In this document: positions 1 to 9,031 of the stretch, one piece after another
How the letters are laid out: every line of letters starts with the position of its first letter
How positions within the stretch are numbered: the stretch's first letter is position 1
From: Paraburkholderia phytofirmans OLGA172
GTDB taxonomy: Bacteria; Pseudomonadota; Gammaproteobacteria; Burkholderiales; Burkholderiaceae
DNA: 64,000 nt
Direction: 5' to 3'
NCBI RefSeq assembly: GCF_001634365.1
Contig: NZ_CP014579.1
Location: forward strand, 2,480,001 to 2,544,000
Made by a program: the position numbers and the translations under genes
Notes under the pieces: generated by a model
The model's input: the letters and a program-made list of their open reading frames with translations, nothing else
Database searches by the model: none
What the model was told of the DNA's origin: nothing

Positions 1-330
1 CAGCGGCAAATCGACGTAAGTGGTGACGGCACGTTGAGCGCATTGCGCGACGAGCTAGCCGCGTATCCTGCTCCGCCCGGCGCGGAAGTGGCCGGCCACG
101 ACGACACCGCAAGTCATCAAGTCGCCGTGCCGCTGCGGCTGCGCACGCCGATCGGCGAGCTATCGTTCCTCAGCACGACCACGGTATTCGGCACACCGGT
201 GGATGTGACACTGTCGGAACTTGCCATCGAAGCGTTCTTTCCCGCCGATCAGCAAACCGCAGCGGCCTTGCGCGAGTTCGCCGAAAGCCAACGCGCAGAG
301 GGGCAAAAGGCTGAAGCCGTGAAGCCATAG
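1..330 (+). CDS. C-terminal part of an MmyB-like XRE-family transcriptional regulator (5' end outside window)
   Basis: The frame is open from base 1 to a TAG stop and no start is visible, so this is the last ~109 residues of a longer protein. The stretch containing LRLRTPIGELSFLSTTTVFG followed by DVTLSELAIEAFFPAD matches my memory of the C-terminal ligand-binding domain of MmyB-type regulators, which carry an N-terminal XRE helix-turn-helix that would lie upstream. In this family the C-terminal PAS-like domain is thought to bind a small lipid or fatty acid, and targets are often neighbouring oxidoreductases. The tail after the domain is charged and Ala/Glu-rich. Family assignment is from pattern recall, and the HTH cannot be checked here. 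Confidence 0.7.
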   Translation, partial: QRQIDVSGDGTLSALRDELAAYPAPPGAEVAGHDDTASHQVAVPLRLRTPIGELSFLSTTTVFGTPVDVTLSELAIEAFFPADQQTAAALREFAESQRAEGQKAEAVKP

Positions 331-340
331 CAGGACCGCC

Positions 341-406
341 GAACTGCAGAACTGCAGAACTGCAGAAGGCAGAACGCAGAACGCAGAACGCAGAACGCAG
401 AACGCA
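341..406. repeat. Short tandem repeat, 8-bp then 7-bp units
   Basis: Three copies of GAACTGCA are followed by one GAAGGCA and five copies of GAACGCA, directly after the stop of the MmyB-like gene and before the acetyltransferase. The unit changes from 8 to 7 bp part-way through, as expected for replication-slippage expansion of a degenerate array. It lies outside coding sequence, and copy number is likely to vary between strains. Confidence 0.9.
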
Positions 407-471
407 GGGCATCATCGAACACTGCGTTGTTACAGTCTGCAGCGCCATTCGAACCACACAGAGAGACCCAT

Positions 472-1002
472 TTGATCAACAGCGCCCCACTGATCCGCCA
501 ACTCGGTCCGGCCGACCGCGACGCCTACTTCCAGCTTCGTCTGCGCGGACTGAAGGCACATCCGGAGTCGTTCGGTCAAAGCTACGAGGAAGCAGTGGCC
601 AAAGGCGCCGCGCGACATGACGCAATGTTGCAGGGCGCGCGCGCAGCCGAAGGCGACTTTTTGCTCGGTGCTTTCGCATCAGCCAATGCGCCGTTGATCG
701 GCGTGGTCGGATTACTGCGCAGCCAGCGCGACAAGGAACGGCACAAGGCCTCCGTCGTCGGCATGTATGTCGCTCCGGAAGCTGCGGGCCGTGGGGTCGG
801 GCGCGGGTTGCTTGACGAGTTGCTGGCGCGAGCGGCGCAAATAGAAGGCCTGCGGCAAATCCAGTTGATGGTGGGTAGCCGGAACGAGGCGGCACGCAAA
901 CTCTATGAGTCGCTTGGCTTTCGCAAATATGGCTGCGAGATCGGCGCGTTGAACGTCAACGGCGTGTTTCACGACGCCGATCTGATGGCGCGCTTCATGT
1001 AA
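472..1002 (+). CDS. GNAT-family N-acetyltransferase
   Basis: This predicted cytoplasmic acetyl-CoA-dependent acetyltransferase of ~176 residues has the usual GNAT order. It begins with IRQLGPADRDAYFQLRLRGL, the strand 1/helix 1 region, has the acetyl-CoA pyrophosphate-binding motif A around VAPEAAGRGVGRGLL (R/Q-x-x-G-x-G/A type), and ends with NEAARKLYESLGFRKYG, the typical motif B. The substrate is unknown. I prefer the TTG start at 472, which follows GAGAGA and begins just before the conserved fold; an in-frame TTG at 427 would add 15 unconserved residues. No ATG precedes the domain, so the start is uncertain. It appears to be a single-gene unit. Confidence 0.85.
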   Translation: MINSAPLIRQLGPADRDAYFQLRLRGLKAHPESFGQSYEEAVAKGAARHDAMLQGARAAEGDFLLGAFASANAPLIGVVGLLRSQRDKERHKASVVGMYVAPEAAGRGVGRGLLDELLARAAQIEGLRQIQLMVGSRNEAARKLYESLGFRKYGCEIGALNVNGVFHDADLMARFM

Positions 1003-1084
1003 CAGCTATCGGTGACCAATCCTGCCCTCAGGGCGTGCGGCCCGCGGCGCAGCGCGCACCGATCGTTACGCATCGCTCTGGAAG

Positions 1085-1291
1085 ATGCCGGTCCGCTCGC
1101 TGATTACGGCGCTGGCCGGCAGCCTGATGCTCGGCTGCAGAACCCGTCTGGCCTACGGTTGTCACATCGGAGCCTATTTCAGCGGCATCGTGTCAGACAG
1201 CTTACGCGGCTGGCTGTGGCTGGTCGCCGCCTTCGCGCAACGTACTCGTACTCGTCACCCGCCTGCGTCCGGCGTTCGTACTCGAAGTCGA
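1085..1291 (+). pseudogene. Remnant of the C-terminus of a YeeE/YedE-family (sulfur compound) transporter
   Basis: Translation from an internal ATG gives LAGSLMLGCRTRLAYGCHIG, then AYFSGIVSDSLRGWLWLVAA. This closely resembles the last transmembrane part of YeeE/YedE (TsuA-like) proteins, where G-x-R-L-A-x-G-C-N-I-G and FSGI-x-S-x-S-L-x-G-W are conserved. Only ~60 residues of a ~350-400 residue membrane protein remain, with no upstream transmembrane segments in any frame, and the reading after VAAFAQ becomes basic and non-membrane-like. I read it as a decayed gene fragment between the acetyltransferase and flhD. Family recall is the only basis. Confidence 0.6.
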
Positions 1292-1838
1292 ACGGGTCCG
1301 CGCAAACGGTTGCTAGAAGTTACAAATGCCGCCTCATTTGTAACCGGGGCCACATCGACCTGTTACACCTCTGATTTGTCCCCCACAGCCGTGCAAGTGA
1401 GCGGTATTTATTACTTTTAATCGGCTCCGCTTTCTATTTCCTTTCCGATTCCATACTGATTTTCCGGTTCTCGACCGGGCACCCATCATTGTTCAGATGA
1501 AAGACTCTATATCCCACCACACAAGGGTTTTCATGGATCAGACAAAATTCACAGGCGACAAAAAATCTGCTAAGCACCCTCTATTACAGGACCGTGAAAT
1601 AGTTACCGAAATTTGACGTATCTTTTCGGGATATTTTTTTTAGAAGGGATTGATTTCTTGTTTTACCCTTCATACAATTCGTCCCAAGCTGTTACGAGAT
1701 GTAACGCTATGTATCAAAGAGTCGCTGTCTGTATCAGGTGGTGACATGTAGCCGGAGGACAACATTTCCGGCGAGGCACAAAAGACATAACGGCAAAAAA
1801 TGCCGACATAGTAATTCGGGGCTTCGGAAACACAGAAA
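1292..1838 (+). promoter_or_regulatory. Non-coding leader region upstream of flhD
   Basis: From about 1400 this ~550-bp stretch is clearly richer in A+T than its surroundings and no convincing gene is open on either strand. Long upstream regions are usual for flhDC, which integrates many regulators in other bacteria. A weak hairpin (CCGAAA at 1606-1611, TTTCGG at 1624-1629) followed by a T-rich run to 1641 could terminate read-through from upstream. I cannot assign a promoter with confidence. Confidence 0.45.
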
Positions 1839-2159
1839 ATGGACCGTAGCAGCGAGACGCTGGATTCAATCCGCGAGATCAACTTGTCTTACATCATGCT
1901 CGCGCAACGTATGTTGCGTGAGGACAAACCGGTCGGCATGTTCCGGCTGGGACTGTCGTCGGAACTGGCTGATTTGCTTGCCGGGCTGTCGCTCGCGCAG
2001 ATCGTCAAGCTGGCCGCTTCCGATCAGCTTTTATGCTTCTTCCGCTTCAACGACCACGCCATGTTGTCGGCGTTGACACAAACGACGAAGCATGCAGCAG
2101 TTGCACCAACTCACGCGGCGATCCTGCTTGCAGGCCAGCCCGCTGAGCAGTTTGCTTAA
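1839..2159 (+). CDS. flhD: Flagellar master transcriptional regulator subunit FlhD
   Basis: FlhD forms the FlhD4C2 complex with FlhC and activates class II flagellar operons with sigma-70. The 106-residue product starts MDRSSETLDSIREINLSYIM and continues LAQRMLREDKPVGMFRLGLS, the classic FlhD N-terminal helices. QIVKLAASDQLLCFFRFNDH corresponds to the conserved C-terminal region. The length is right for beta-proteobacterial FlhD (E. coli: about 116). flhC follows after a few bases, so the two form one operon. The ATG is preceded by AACACAGAAA rather than a strong Shine-Dalgarno, but the protein start matches the family. Confidence 0.96.
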   Translation: MDRSSETLDSIREINLSYIMLAQRMLREDKPVGMFRLGLSSELADLLAGLSLAQIVKLAASDQLLCFFRFNDHAMLSALTQTTKHAAVAPTHAAILLAGQPAEQFA

Positions 2160-2173
2160 TCGAGGTGACCGCG

Positions 2174-2743
2174 ATGCTCAAGCGTAGCCTGACGGAAGAC
2201 GCACAAGAAGTATTCCGTGCCATCGCGCTGATTGAACTTGGCGCGCGCATGCAGGTGCTAGAAAGCGAGTTGACGCTTTCGCGCGACCGCATGATCCGCC
2301 TGTACCGCGAGGTCAAAGGTGTATCGCCGCCCAAGGGCATGCTGCCGTTCTCGGCGGATTGGTACATGACATGGCTGGCGAACATCCACGCGTCGTTGTT
2401 CTACAACACGTACCTGTTCCTGAAGAACGAAGCACGTTGCTCGCACCTGGATGCGCTGACCAAAGGGTATCGGCTGTATCTGGAACATTGCCAGCACAGC
2501 GAAACCGAACCGGTGCTGGATCTGACGCGTGCATGGACGCTGGTGCGTTTCTTCGACGCCAACATCCTGCAGCTGACCAAATGCTGCCGTTGCACCGGTA
2601 AGTTCGTCGCGCACAAGCACGACCTGCAACACAACGTGGTGTGTGGCGCCTGCCAGCCGCCGTCGCGCGCCGGCAAGACCAAGAAGGCCGCCGCGGCTCG
2701 CCAGGAAGCGCTCGAAGCAGCGCAGATTGCGCAAGCCGCCTGA
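2174..2743 (+). CDS. flhC: Flagellar master transcriptional regulator subunit FlhC
   Basis: FlhC is the zinc-containing, DNA-contacting partner of FlhD. The 189-residue protein begins MLKRSLTEDAQEVFRAIALI and contains the signature SADWYMTWLANIHASLFYNT. Zinc ligands are visible as Cys137/Cys140 (CCRC) and Cys157/Cys160 (CGAC), the same positions as in E. coli FlhC. The C-terminus is an Ala/Lys/Gln-rich tail. I chose the ATG at 2174 over the upstream in-frame GTG at 2165 because family members start with M-L-x-K/R-S, and GAGGTG lies just upstream. It is in an operon with flhD. Confidence 0.96.
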   Translation: MLKRSLTEDAQEVFRAIALIELGARMQVLESELTLSRDRMIRLYREVKGVSPPKGMLPFSADWYMTWLANIHASLFYNTYLFLKNEARCSHLDALTKGYRLYLEHCQHSETEPVLDLTRAWTLVRFFDANILQLTKCCRCTGKFVAHKHDLQHNVVCGACQPPSRAGKTKKAAAARQEALEAAQIAQAA

Positions 2744-2811
2744 GTTGAGTTGAATCGATGAGGGCCGGTCCAGCCTGATTCGAACCGAAGCACCCAGGAA
2801 AAAGGTCCGCC

Positions 2812-2846
2812 CAAAAAAACCCGGGCCGCGCTTTTGCGCAACCCGG
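2812..2846 (-). terminator. Rho-independent terminator of the efflux operon
   Basis: A GC-rich hairpin (CCGGGCCGCGC / GCGCAACCCGG around a TTTT loop at 2821-2846) is followed on the minus strand by a run of seven T (A-run 2813-2819). It sits between the convergent ends of flhC and oprC and is oriented to end the oprC transcript. Confidence 0.8.
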
Positions 2847-2880
2847 CGTTCTTCACCAGCCAACCAGCTAAAAGCAAACC

Positions 2881-4497
2881 CTAGCGCGTCGCGACCTGAT
2901 CCACCGGCACAGAAGCAGTTGCATCAGCAGAAGCCCGAGCCGCACCCGAAGCCGGCGCAACCGCCCCCACCGCCTCATCGCCCGCAGGCTTCACATCGCC
3001 CCAGCCGCCGCCCAGCGCGCGAATCAGATTCACGGTCGCCACCGCCTGCGTGCCCGACAGGTGACTCGCCTGCAATTGCGAAGTCAGCACCTGCCGCTCG
3101 CCGTCGATCACATCCAGATAACTGACCGCGCCTTCCGTGTACTGCGTGCGCGACAGATGCGCCGCACGTTGCGAGGCCACGACCGCATCGTTCTGCTCGC
3201 GAATCTGATCGTCGAGCAAACGCAGATCGGCCAGATTGTCCTCGACCTCACGGAACGCCACGAGCACCTGCTGACGATACTGGGCCACATCCTCGTCGTA
3301 CTTCGAGCGAGCCTGCGCGAGGTTTGCCTTGCGACGGCCGCCGTCGAACAGCGGCACGGTCAACGCGGTACCGGCAAACGGCCCGAGAATGAACGCACGG
3401 CTCGACCACATGAACAGATCGCCGAGCGTCGCCGACTCGAACCCAAGCGCGCCCGTGATGTCGAGCTTCGGGAAAAACGCCGACTTCGCCAGGCCGACCC
3501 GCGCATTCGCCGCCATCATCGCCCGCTCTGCCGCCGAAATGTCCGGCCGACGTTCGAGCAGCGCCGAAGGCAAACCTGGCGGCACGCGCACCGTCACCGG
3601 CACGAGCGGCGCTTCCGCGAACGAGAAGTCCGCCGGCGGCTTGCCGAGCAGAATTGCAAGGCTATGCTCGGAGGCCGCGCGCTGACGCGCCACGCCCACT
3701 GCATCCGCACGCGCACTCGCCAGTTCGTTGCGAGCGCGAGAAACATCCAGCTCGCCGATATCGCCTTCCCTGAAACGGCGCTCGACCAGTTTCAGCGTGT
3801 CCTCGCGCAACGCCACGGTACGGCGGTACAGGTCCTGATCCGTGTCGAGCTCGCGCAACTGGAAGTAGTTCTGCGCGACGTCAGCCTGCAGCGACAACTG
3901 CACCGATCGGAACAGTGCCTCGGTTTGCTGCTCGTCGGCACGCGTCGCATTCACATTCGACCCGATTCGCCCGAACAGATCGGTCTCATACGACGCGCCC
4001 ACCTGGGCGCGCCAGATCGTGCCCGTCGTGCCGCCCGCGCTATCCGGCTGGAATTGCGAGGCCGCCGACGCACGTTCGCGCGTCGGCCCAAAGCCCCCGT
4101 CGAGCTTAGGGAACCAGTCCGATTTCGCCGCCTGGGTCACCGCGCGCGCCTGTTGCACACGCGCCGCGGCCGCCTTCAGGTCCTGATTCGCAGCAGCAGC
4201 CTGCTCTTCCAGCGCATTGAGCTGCGGGTCGCCGAAAACCGTCCACCATGCGCCGCGATGCGCGTCGTCCGCGGGTTGAGCCTGCTTCCAGGTGCCCGTG
4301 TCCTGCGGCGATGCGGCGGACGTAGCCGATGTAGCCGACGCACCCGACGCAGCAGCAGGCGCTTCCTTGAACGCAACCGGCGTATCCACCTCCGGGCGCT
4401 TATACGTGGGCTCCACGGAGCAGGCTGCAAGCAGCGCCACCAGCAAGCCGCTGGCAGCCGCTCCGCCCCACCCGCTTAAAGATTCAAAACGCTTCAT
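2881..4497 (-). CDS. oprC: RND efflux outer-membrane lipoprotein (OprC/OpcM, NodT/OprM family)
   Basis: This is the outer-membrane channel of a tripartite RND multidrug pump. The 538-residue protein starts with a lipoprotein signal peptide (lipobox LLAACS, Cys ~26) and ACSVEPTYKRPEVDTP, typical of the OprM family. Two TolC-like repeats follow, including LLVALL-type N-terminal sequence, ELDTDQDLYRRTVALREDTL and PSALLERRPDISAAERAMMA, the R-R-P-D-I/V hallmark. The C-terminus has an extra Ala-rich tail. ATG is preceded by GAGGAG. It is the last gene of llpE-bpeE-bpeF-oprC, 13 bp after bpeF. The operon order and divergent LysR gene match Burkholderia bpeEF-oprC (ceoAB-opcM), which exports chloramphenicol, trimethoprim and fluoroquinolones in related species. 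Substrates here are inferred. Confidence 0.92.
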   Translation of the reverse strand: MKRFESLSGWGGAAASGLLVALLAACSVEPTYKRPEVDTPVAFKEAPAAASGASATSATSAASPQDTGTWKQAQPADDAHRGAWWTVFGDPQLNALEEQAAAANQDLKAAAARVQQARAVTQAAKSDWFPKLDGGFGPTRERASAASQFQPDSAGGTTGTIWRAQVGASYETDLFGRIGSNVNATRADEQQTEALFRSVQLSLQADVAQNYFQLRELDTDQDLYRRTVALREDTLKLVERRFREGDIGELDVSRARNELASARADAVGVARQRAASEHSLAILLGKPPADFSFAEAPLVPVTVRVPPGLPSALLERRPDISAAERAMMAANARVGLAKSAFFPKLDITGALGFESATLGDLFMWSSRAFILGPFAGTALTVPLFDGGRRKANLAQARSKYDEDVAQYRQQVLVAFREVEDNLADLRLLDDQIREQNDAVVASQRAAHLSRTQYTEGAVSYLDVIDGERQVLTSQLQASHLSGTQAVATVNLIRALGGGWGDVKPAGDEAVGAVAPASGAARASADATASVPVDQVATR

Positions 4498-4510
4498 TAT
4501 TGTTTTCTCC

Positions 4511-7500
4511 TCAGGCGTCCGTCACCGGCGCCCCAAGGTGCGGTGCGTCTTTCTGCGCGACGTGAATCGTCCCGCCCGCCAACGAACGCAGCACCACATA
4601 GAACACGGGGGTCAGCATCAGGCCGAACAGCGTCACGCCGAGCATGCCGAAGAACACCGCGATACCCATCGCGTGACGCATCTCCGAACCCGCACCGCTC
4701 GAGATCACCAGCGGCACCACACCCATGATGAAAGCGATCGACGTCATCAGAATGGGACGCAGACGCAAACGGCTCGCCTCGATCGCCGCCGCCAGCGGCG
4801 TACGCCCGTCATGCTCCAACTCCCGGGCGAACTCGACGATCAGAATCGCGTTCTTCGCGGACAGCCCCACCAGCACCATCAAACCGATCTGCGTGAAGAT
4901 GTTGTTGTCGCCACCCGTGAGCCACACACCGGTGAGCGCGGACAGCACGCTCATCGGCACGATCAGGATCACCGCGAGCGGCAGGGTCAGGCTTTCGTAC
5001 AACGCTGCCAGCACGAGAAACACGAGCAGCACGCTGATTGGGAATACCCACAAGCCCGCGTTGCCGGCGATGATTTGCTGATACGTCAGGTCGGTCCATT
5101 CGAGCTTCACACCGTGCGGCAAGATTTCGGCCGCCACGCGTTCGGCCGCGGCTTGCGCCTGGCCCGACGAGTAGCCCGGCGCCGGACCACCATTGATGTC
5201 GGCAGCCGTATAGCCGTTGTAACGCACCACCATTTCCGGACCGTATGTAGGCGTCACCGTCACCAGCGACGACAAAGGCACCATGTCGCCCGCAGCATTG
5301 CGTGTCTTCAGTTGCAGGATGTCGTCCGCACGTTGACGGAACGGCGCATCTGCCTGCACCCGCACCTGATACACACGGCCGAAGCGGTTGAAGTCGTTGA
5401 CATACAGCGAGCCCAGATAGATCTGCATCGTGTTGAACACGTCCGTGACCGGCACGCCGAGTTGCTTGGCCTTCACGCGATCCAGATCGACGTTCAGTTG
5501 CGGCACATTGATCTGGTAGCTCGAGAACGTCGGTCCAAGTTCAGGCGTTTGCGCTGCTTTTTTCACGAACGCTTCCGCCGCCTTGTTCAACTCCGCATAG
5601 CCGACCGCGCCGTGGTCCTCCAACTGCATCTTGAAGCCGCCCAACGTACCGAGGCCGAGAACGGGCGGCGGTGGGAACACCGCGACGAACGAATCCTTGA
5701 TTGCGCCGTACTGCTGGTTCAACGCGCCGGCAATCGCACCGGCCGAGAGCTTCTTGCTGCCGCGTTCCTTGAAAGGCTTCAACGTCACGAACACGATGCC
5801 GGCGCTCGAGCTATTGGTGAAACCGTTCACCGACAAACCCGGGAATGCCACCGCGCTTTCAACGCCCGGCTGCTTCAGCGCAATCGCGCTCATGTCGCGG
5901 ATCACTTTTTCCGTGCGATCCAGCGATGCACCGTTCGGCAGTTGCGCAAACGCGATCAGATACTCCTTGTCTTGCGCCGGCACGAAGCCACCCGGCACGA
6001 CACGCGAGATCAGCACCGTTGCGCCCAGCAGGATCGCGTAGACCGCGAGCATCGCGCCCTTACGGCGCAGCACGCCCGTCACGCCGCGGCCATATTCCGT
6101 CGAGCCGCGCTGGAACACCTTGTTGAAGCCCTTGAAGAAGCGGCCCAGCACGCGATTCATCACCCGCGTCAGGAAGTCTTCCTTGGCGCCATGGCCACGC
6201 AACAGCATCGCGGACAAAGCCGGCGACAAGGTCAGCGAATTGAATGCCGAGATCACCGTCGAGATCGCGATGGTCATCGCGAACTGCTTGTAGAACTGGC
6301 CCGTCAAGCCGGTCATGAAAGCGAGCGGCACGAACACGGCGACCAGCGTCAGCGCGATGGCGATAATCGGCCCACTCACTTCCTGCATGGCCTTATAGGT
6401 CGCATCGCGCGCACTGAGTCCGTTTTCGATGTTCCGTTCGACGTTCTCCACCACCACGATCGCATCGTCCACCACGATCCCGATGGCCAGCACCATCCCA
6501 AACAATGACAACGCATTGATCGAGAAGCCGAACGCAAGCAGCAACGAGAACGTTCCGACGATCGACACCGGTACCGCAATCAACGGAATGATCGACGCAC
6601 GCCACGTCTGCAGGAACACGATCACCACGATCACCACCAGGGCAATCGCTTCGAGCAGCGTGTGGATCACCGCTTCGATACTCGCGCGCACGAACTGTGT
6701 CGGGTCATAGACGATCTTGTATTCGACGCCCGGCGGCATGTCTTCCGCCAGCTCTTTCATCGTTGTACGAACCTGATCGGAAATCGCCAGCGAGTTCGCC
6801 CCCGGCGCCTGATTGATGGCGAGCGCAACCGCCGGCTTGTTGTCGAGCAGCGAACGCAGGCCGTATTCCGACGCCGCCAGTTCGATACGCGCGATATCAC
6901 GCAGGTACGTCACGCCGCCGTCCGGCGCGGTTTTGACGATGATGTCACCGAATTCGCCCTCAGTCTTCAAACGGCCACGCGCATTCACCGACAACTGCAA
7001 TTGCGTGCCCGGCACCGAAGGCGATGCGCCGATCACACCGGCTGCCACCTGAATGTTCTGCTCGCGGATTGCGTTGACCACTTCGGTCGCCGTCAAACCG
7101 CGCTGTGCGACCTTCTGCGGATCGAGCCAGATGCGCATCGAGTAGTCGCCCGAACCCCACAACTGTACTTCGCCGACGCCCTGAATCCGCGCCAGCCGGT
7201 CCTTGACGTTGAGCAGTGCGTAGTTGCGCAGATACGTCATGTCGTAGCGGTTGTTCGGCGAGATCAGGTGGACCACCATTGTCAGCGTGGGCGAACTCTT
7301 GATGGTCGTGATGCCGAGGCGCTGCACGTCTTCCGGCAAGCGCGGCAGCGCCTGGTTGACGCGGTTCTGCACCAGCTGCGTCGCAAGGTCCGGATTGGTG
7401 CCGAGCTTGAAGGTCACCGTCAGCGTGAGATTGCCGTCGCTATTGGCTTGCGACTGCATGTACAGCATGTTCTCGACGCCGTTGATCTGCTCTTCGAGCG

Positions 7501-7696
7501 GCGCGGCGACGGCCTCGGCGATCACTTTCGGATTGGCGCCCGGATATTGCGCGTGCACCACCACCGAAGGCGGCACGACTTCCGGGTACTCCGAAATCGG
7601 CAGCTTGAAGAGCGCAATGATGCCCCCCAGCAGGATCAATACCGAGAGCACGCCGGCAAAGATCGGTCGATCGATGAAGAATTTGGATATGTTCAT
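4511..7696 (-). CDS. bpeF: RND efflux inner-membrane transporter (BpeF/CeoB-like, HAE1 family)
   Basis: This is the proton-driven inner-membrane pump subunit, 1061 residues, the usual HAE1 length. It starts MNISKFFIDRPIFAGVLSVL, the conserved N-terminal helix. The proton-relay aspartates are present in TM4 (GIVVDDAIVVVENVER, about residues 407-408), and the TM10 lysine lies in SAKNAILIVEFAREL. Two large periplasmic loops carry porter and docking domains, e.g. LPNGASLDRTEKVIRDM. The last third shows the paired transmembrane block expected. It lies between bpeE and oprC and is probably co-transcribed under BpeT. All key residues looked for are intact. Confidence 0.95.
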   Translation of the reverse strand: MNISKFFIDRPIFAGVLSVLILLGGIIALFKLPISEYPEVVPPSVVVHAQYPGANPKVIAEAVAAPLEEQINGVENMLYMQSQANSDGNLTLTVTFKLGTNPDLATQLVQNRVNQALPRLPEDVQRLGITTIKSSPTLTMVVHLISPNNRYDMTYLRNYALLNVKDRLARIQGVGEVQLWGSGDYSMRIWLDPQKVAQRGLTATEVVNAIREQNIQVAAGVIGASPSVPGTQLQLSVNARGRLKTEGEFGDIIVKTAPDGGVTYLRDIARIELAASEYGLRSLLDNKPAVALAINQAPGANSLAISDQVRTTMKELAEDMPPGVEYKIVYDPTQFVRASIEAVIHTLLEAIALVVIVVIVFLQTWRASIIPLIAVPVSIVGTFSLLLAFGFSINALSLFGMVLAIGIVVDDAIVVVENVERNIENGLSARDATYKAMQEVSGPIIAIALTLVAVFVPLAFMTGLTGQFYKQFAMTIAISTVISAFNSLTLSPALSAMLLRGHGAKEDFLTRVMNRVLGRFFKGFNKVFQRGSTEYGRGVTGVLRRKGAMLAVYAILLGATVLISRVVPGGFVPAQDKEYLIAFAQLPNGASLDRTEKVIRDMSAIALKQPGVESAVAFPGLSVNGFTNSSSAGIVFVTLKPFKERGSKKLSAGAIAGALNQQYGAIKDSFVAVFPPPPVLGLGTLGGFKMQLEDHGAVGYAELNKAAEAFVKKAAQTPELGPTFSSYQINVPQLNVDLDRVKAKQLGVPVTDVFNTMQIYLGSLYVNDFNRFGRVYQVRVQADAPFRQRADDILQLKTRNAAGDMVPLSSLVTVTPTYGPEMVVRYNGYTAADINGGPAPGYSSGQAQAAAERVAAEILPHGVKLEWTDLTYQQIIAGNAGLWVFPISVLLVFLVLAALYESLTLPLAVILIVPMSVLSALTGVWLTGGDNNIFTQIGLMVLVGLSAKNAILIVEFARELEHDGRTPLAAAIEASRLRLRPILMTSIAFIMGVVPLVISSGAGSEMRHAMGIAVFFGMLGVTLFGLMLTPVFYVVLRSLAGGTIHVAQKDAPHLGAPVTDA

Positions 7697-7770
7697 GGGA
7701 AGCTCTTAACGTTGGAGCATGTGCCAGCTACGGCCAGGTACCAAGACCGGATAAGCGCGGCGCACGAGGC

Positions 7771-8982
7771 TCACGAATTCTTGTCCGCTGGTTTCGCTCG
7801 TGTCTGCGCGAGCGGCGCGCTGTTCGGATCCTGATCGGCGCTCATCGGCACCATGTGAGCGCGTACTGCATCGCCCGGACGCACGCGCTGGATACCGTTC
7901 ACGACGATCCGGTCGGTCGCCTGCAAACCGCCCTTGACGACGCGCAGGTTGCCCTGCATGTCGCCCACCGCGATTTCCCGGTACACGACGTGGTTGCTCT
8001 GGTCGAGCACCAGCACGAACTTCTTGTCCTGATCGGTGCCCACCGCGGCGTCGTCGATCAGCAGTGCGGGATGCGGCTCGCTGCCGCCGACCTTCACGCG
8101 TGCATACAGGCCTGGGATCAATGCCCCATCCTGGTTGTCGAAGCGCGCGCGCACCCGGATCGTGCCGGACGACGTATCCAGCCGGTTGTCGACGGATTCG
8201 ATCGTGCCGCTGCGCGAGTAGCCGCTTTCATCCGCCAGACCCAGACCCACCGGCACCTTGCTGCCATCCTTCGCGCGGCTCAGGTATTGCAGGTAGGTTT
8301 GTTCGTCGACGTCGAACGATGCATAGATCGGCGAAACCGACACCAGCGTGGTTAGGGGCGCCGAGCTTGCGCCCGCCGACACCACATTGCCCACCGTGAT
8401 TTCCGCACGCGAGACGCGGCCCGACACCGGCGCGACGATCTTCGTGTAGCCGAGATTGATGCGTGCGGTTTCGACGGCGGCTTGCGCGGCCTTCAGGTTG
8501 GCGCTCGCTTCGCGCGCGGCGTTCTGCTTCTCGTCGTAATCGCGCCGGGCGATCGCGTTGTCGGTGATCAGGCGTTGCGCGCGTTCCCAATCGCTTTGCG
8601 TGTAGCCCGTCCGCGCTTGCGCCGCCGCGAGTTGCGCTTCGGCGCGATCGACTTCGGCTGCGTACGGACGCGGATCGATCACGAACAGCGTGTCGCCCTT
8701 CTTCACGAGCGCGCCGTCCTTGAAGTTGACGGACACGATCGTGCCCGGCACCTGCGAGCGGACGTCCACTTTTTCGACCGCTTCGAGGCGGCCCGAATAG
8801 CTTTGCCAGTCGGTGATGGTCTTTTGCACCACGGTGGCCACATCGACTTCCGGCACGATGGTGGGCGCAGCGGGCGAGCTCGCGTCGACACGAATCGCGC
8901 CGAACGTGCCCAGCCCGGCCACGACGATGACGGCTAGCGCGGCAATCGCCACACGGCGACGGGAAAGAGGAAGGATAGTCAT
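7771..8982 (-). CDS. bpeE: RND efflux periplasmic adaptor (membrane fusion protein, BpeE/CeoA-like)
   Basis: This periplasmic adaptor links BpeF to the outer-membrane channel. The 403-residue protein has an N-terminal membrane anchor/signal (VAIAALAVIVVAGLGTFGAI). It then has the split barrel-sandwich (lipoyl-like) halves EAVEKVDVRSQVPGTIVSVN and YTKIVAPVSGRVSRAEITVG flanking an alpha-helical hairpin of Ala/Gln-rich heptads (VDRAEAQLAAAQARTGYTQS). Beta-barrel and membrane-proximal domains end at about residue 380. ATG is preceded by GGGAG. It is ~75 bp upstream of bpeF and ~50 bp downstream of llpE, all on the same strand, consistent with one operon. Confidence 0.93.
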   Translation of the reverse strand: MTILPLSRRRVAIAALAVIVVAGLGTFGAIRVDASSPAAPTIVPEVDVATVVQKTITDWQSYSGRLEAVEKVDVRSQVPGTIVSVNFKDGALVKKGDTLFVIDPRPYAAEVDRAEAQLAAAQARTGYTQSDWERAQRLITDNAIARRDYDEKQNAAREASANLKAAQAAVETARINLGYTKIVAPVSGRVSRAEITVGNVVSAGASSAPLTTLVSVSPIYASFDVDEQTYLQYLSRAKDGSKVPVGLGLADESGYSRSGTIESVDNRLDTSSGTIRVRARFDNQDGALIPGLYARVKVGGSEPHPALLIDDAAVGTDQDKKFVLVLDQSNHVVYREIAVGDMQGNLRVVKGGLQATDRIVVNGIQRVRPGDAVRAHMVPMSADQDPNSAPLAQTRAKPADKNS

Positions 8983-9031
8983 GAGAAGCTCCCGGTATCG
9001 TTGATTAAAGTTCTGCTTATTTGTTTGTGTC

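Noticed and set aside
1012..1374. Open frame of 120 codons after the acetyltransferase
   Set aside because: Its translation is basic and featureless; the conserved transporter-like residues are in a different frame.
1606..1641. Hairpin CCGAAA/TTTCGG followed by T-run as a terminator
   Set aside because: The stem is only 6 bp with a 12-nt loop and no gene ends nearby; kept only as a remark in the flhD leader entry.
4292..6508. 738-codon open frame antisense to oprC and bpeF
   Set aside because: Composition (His/Arg/Gln-rich) is typical of a shadow frame; the opposite strand encodes clear efflux proteins.
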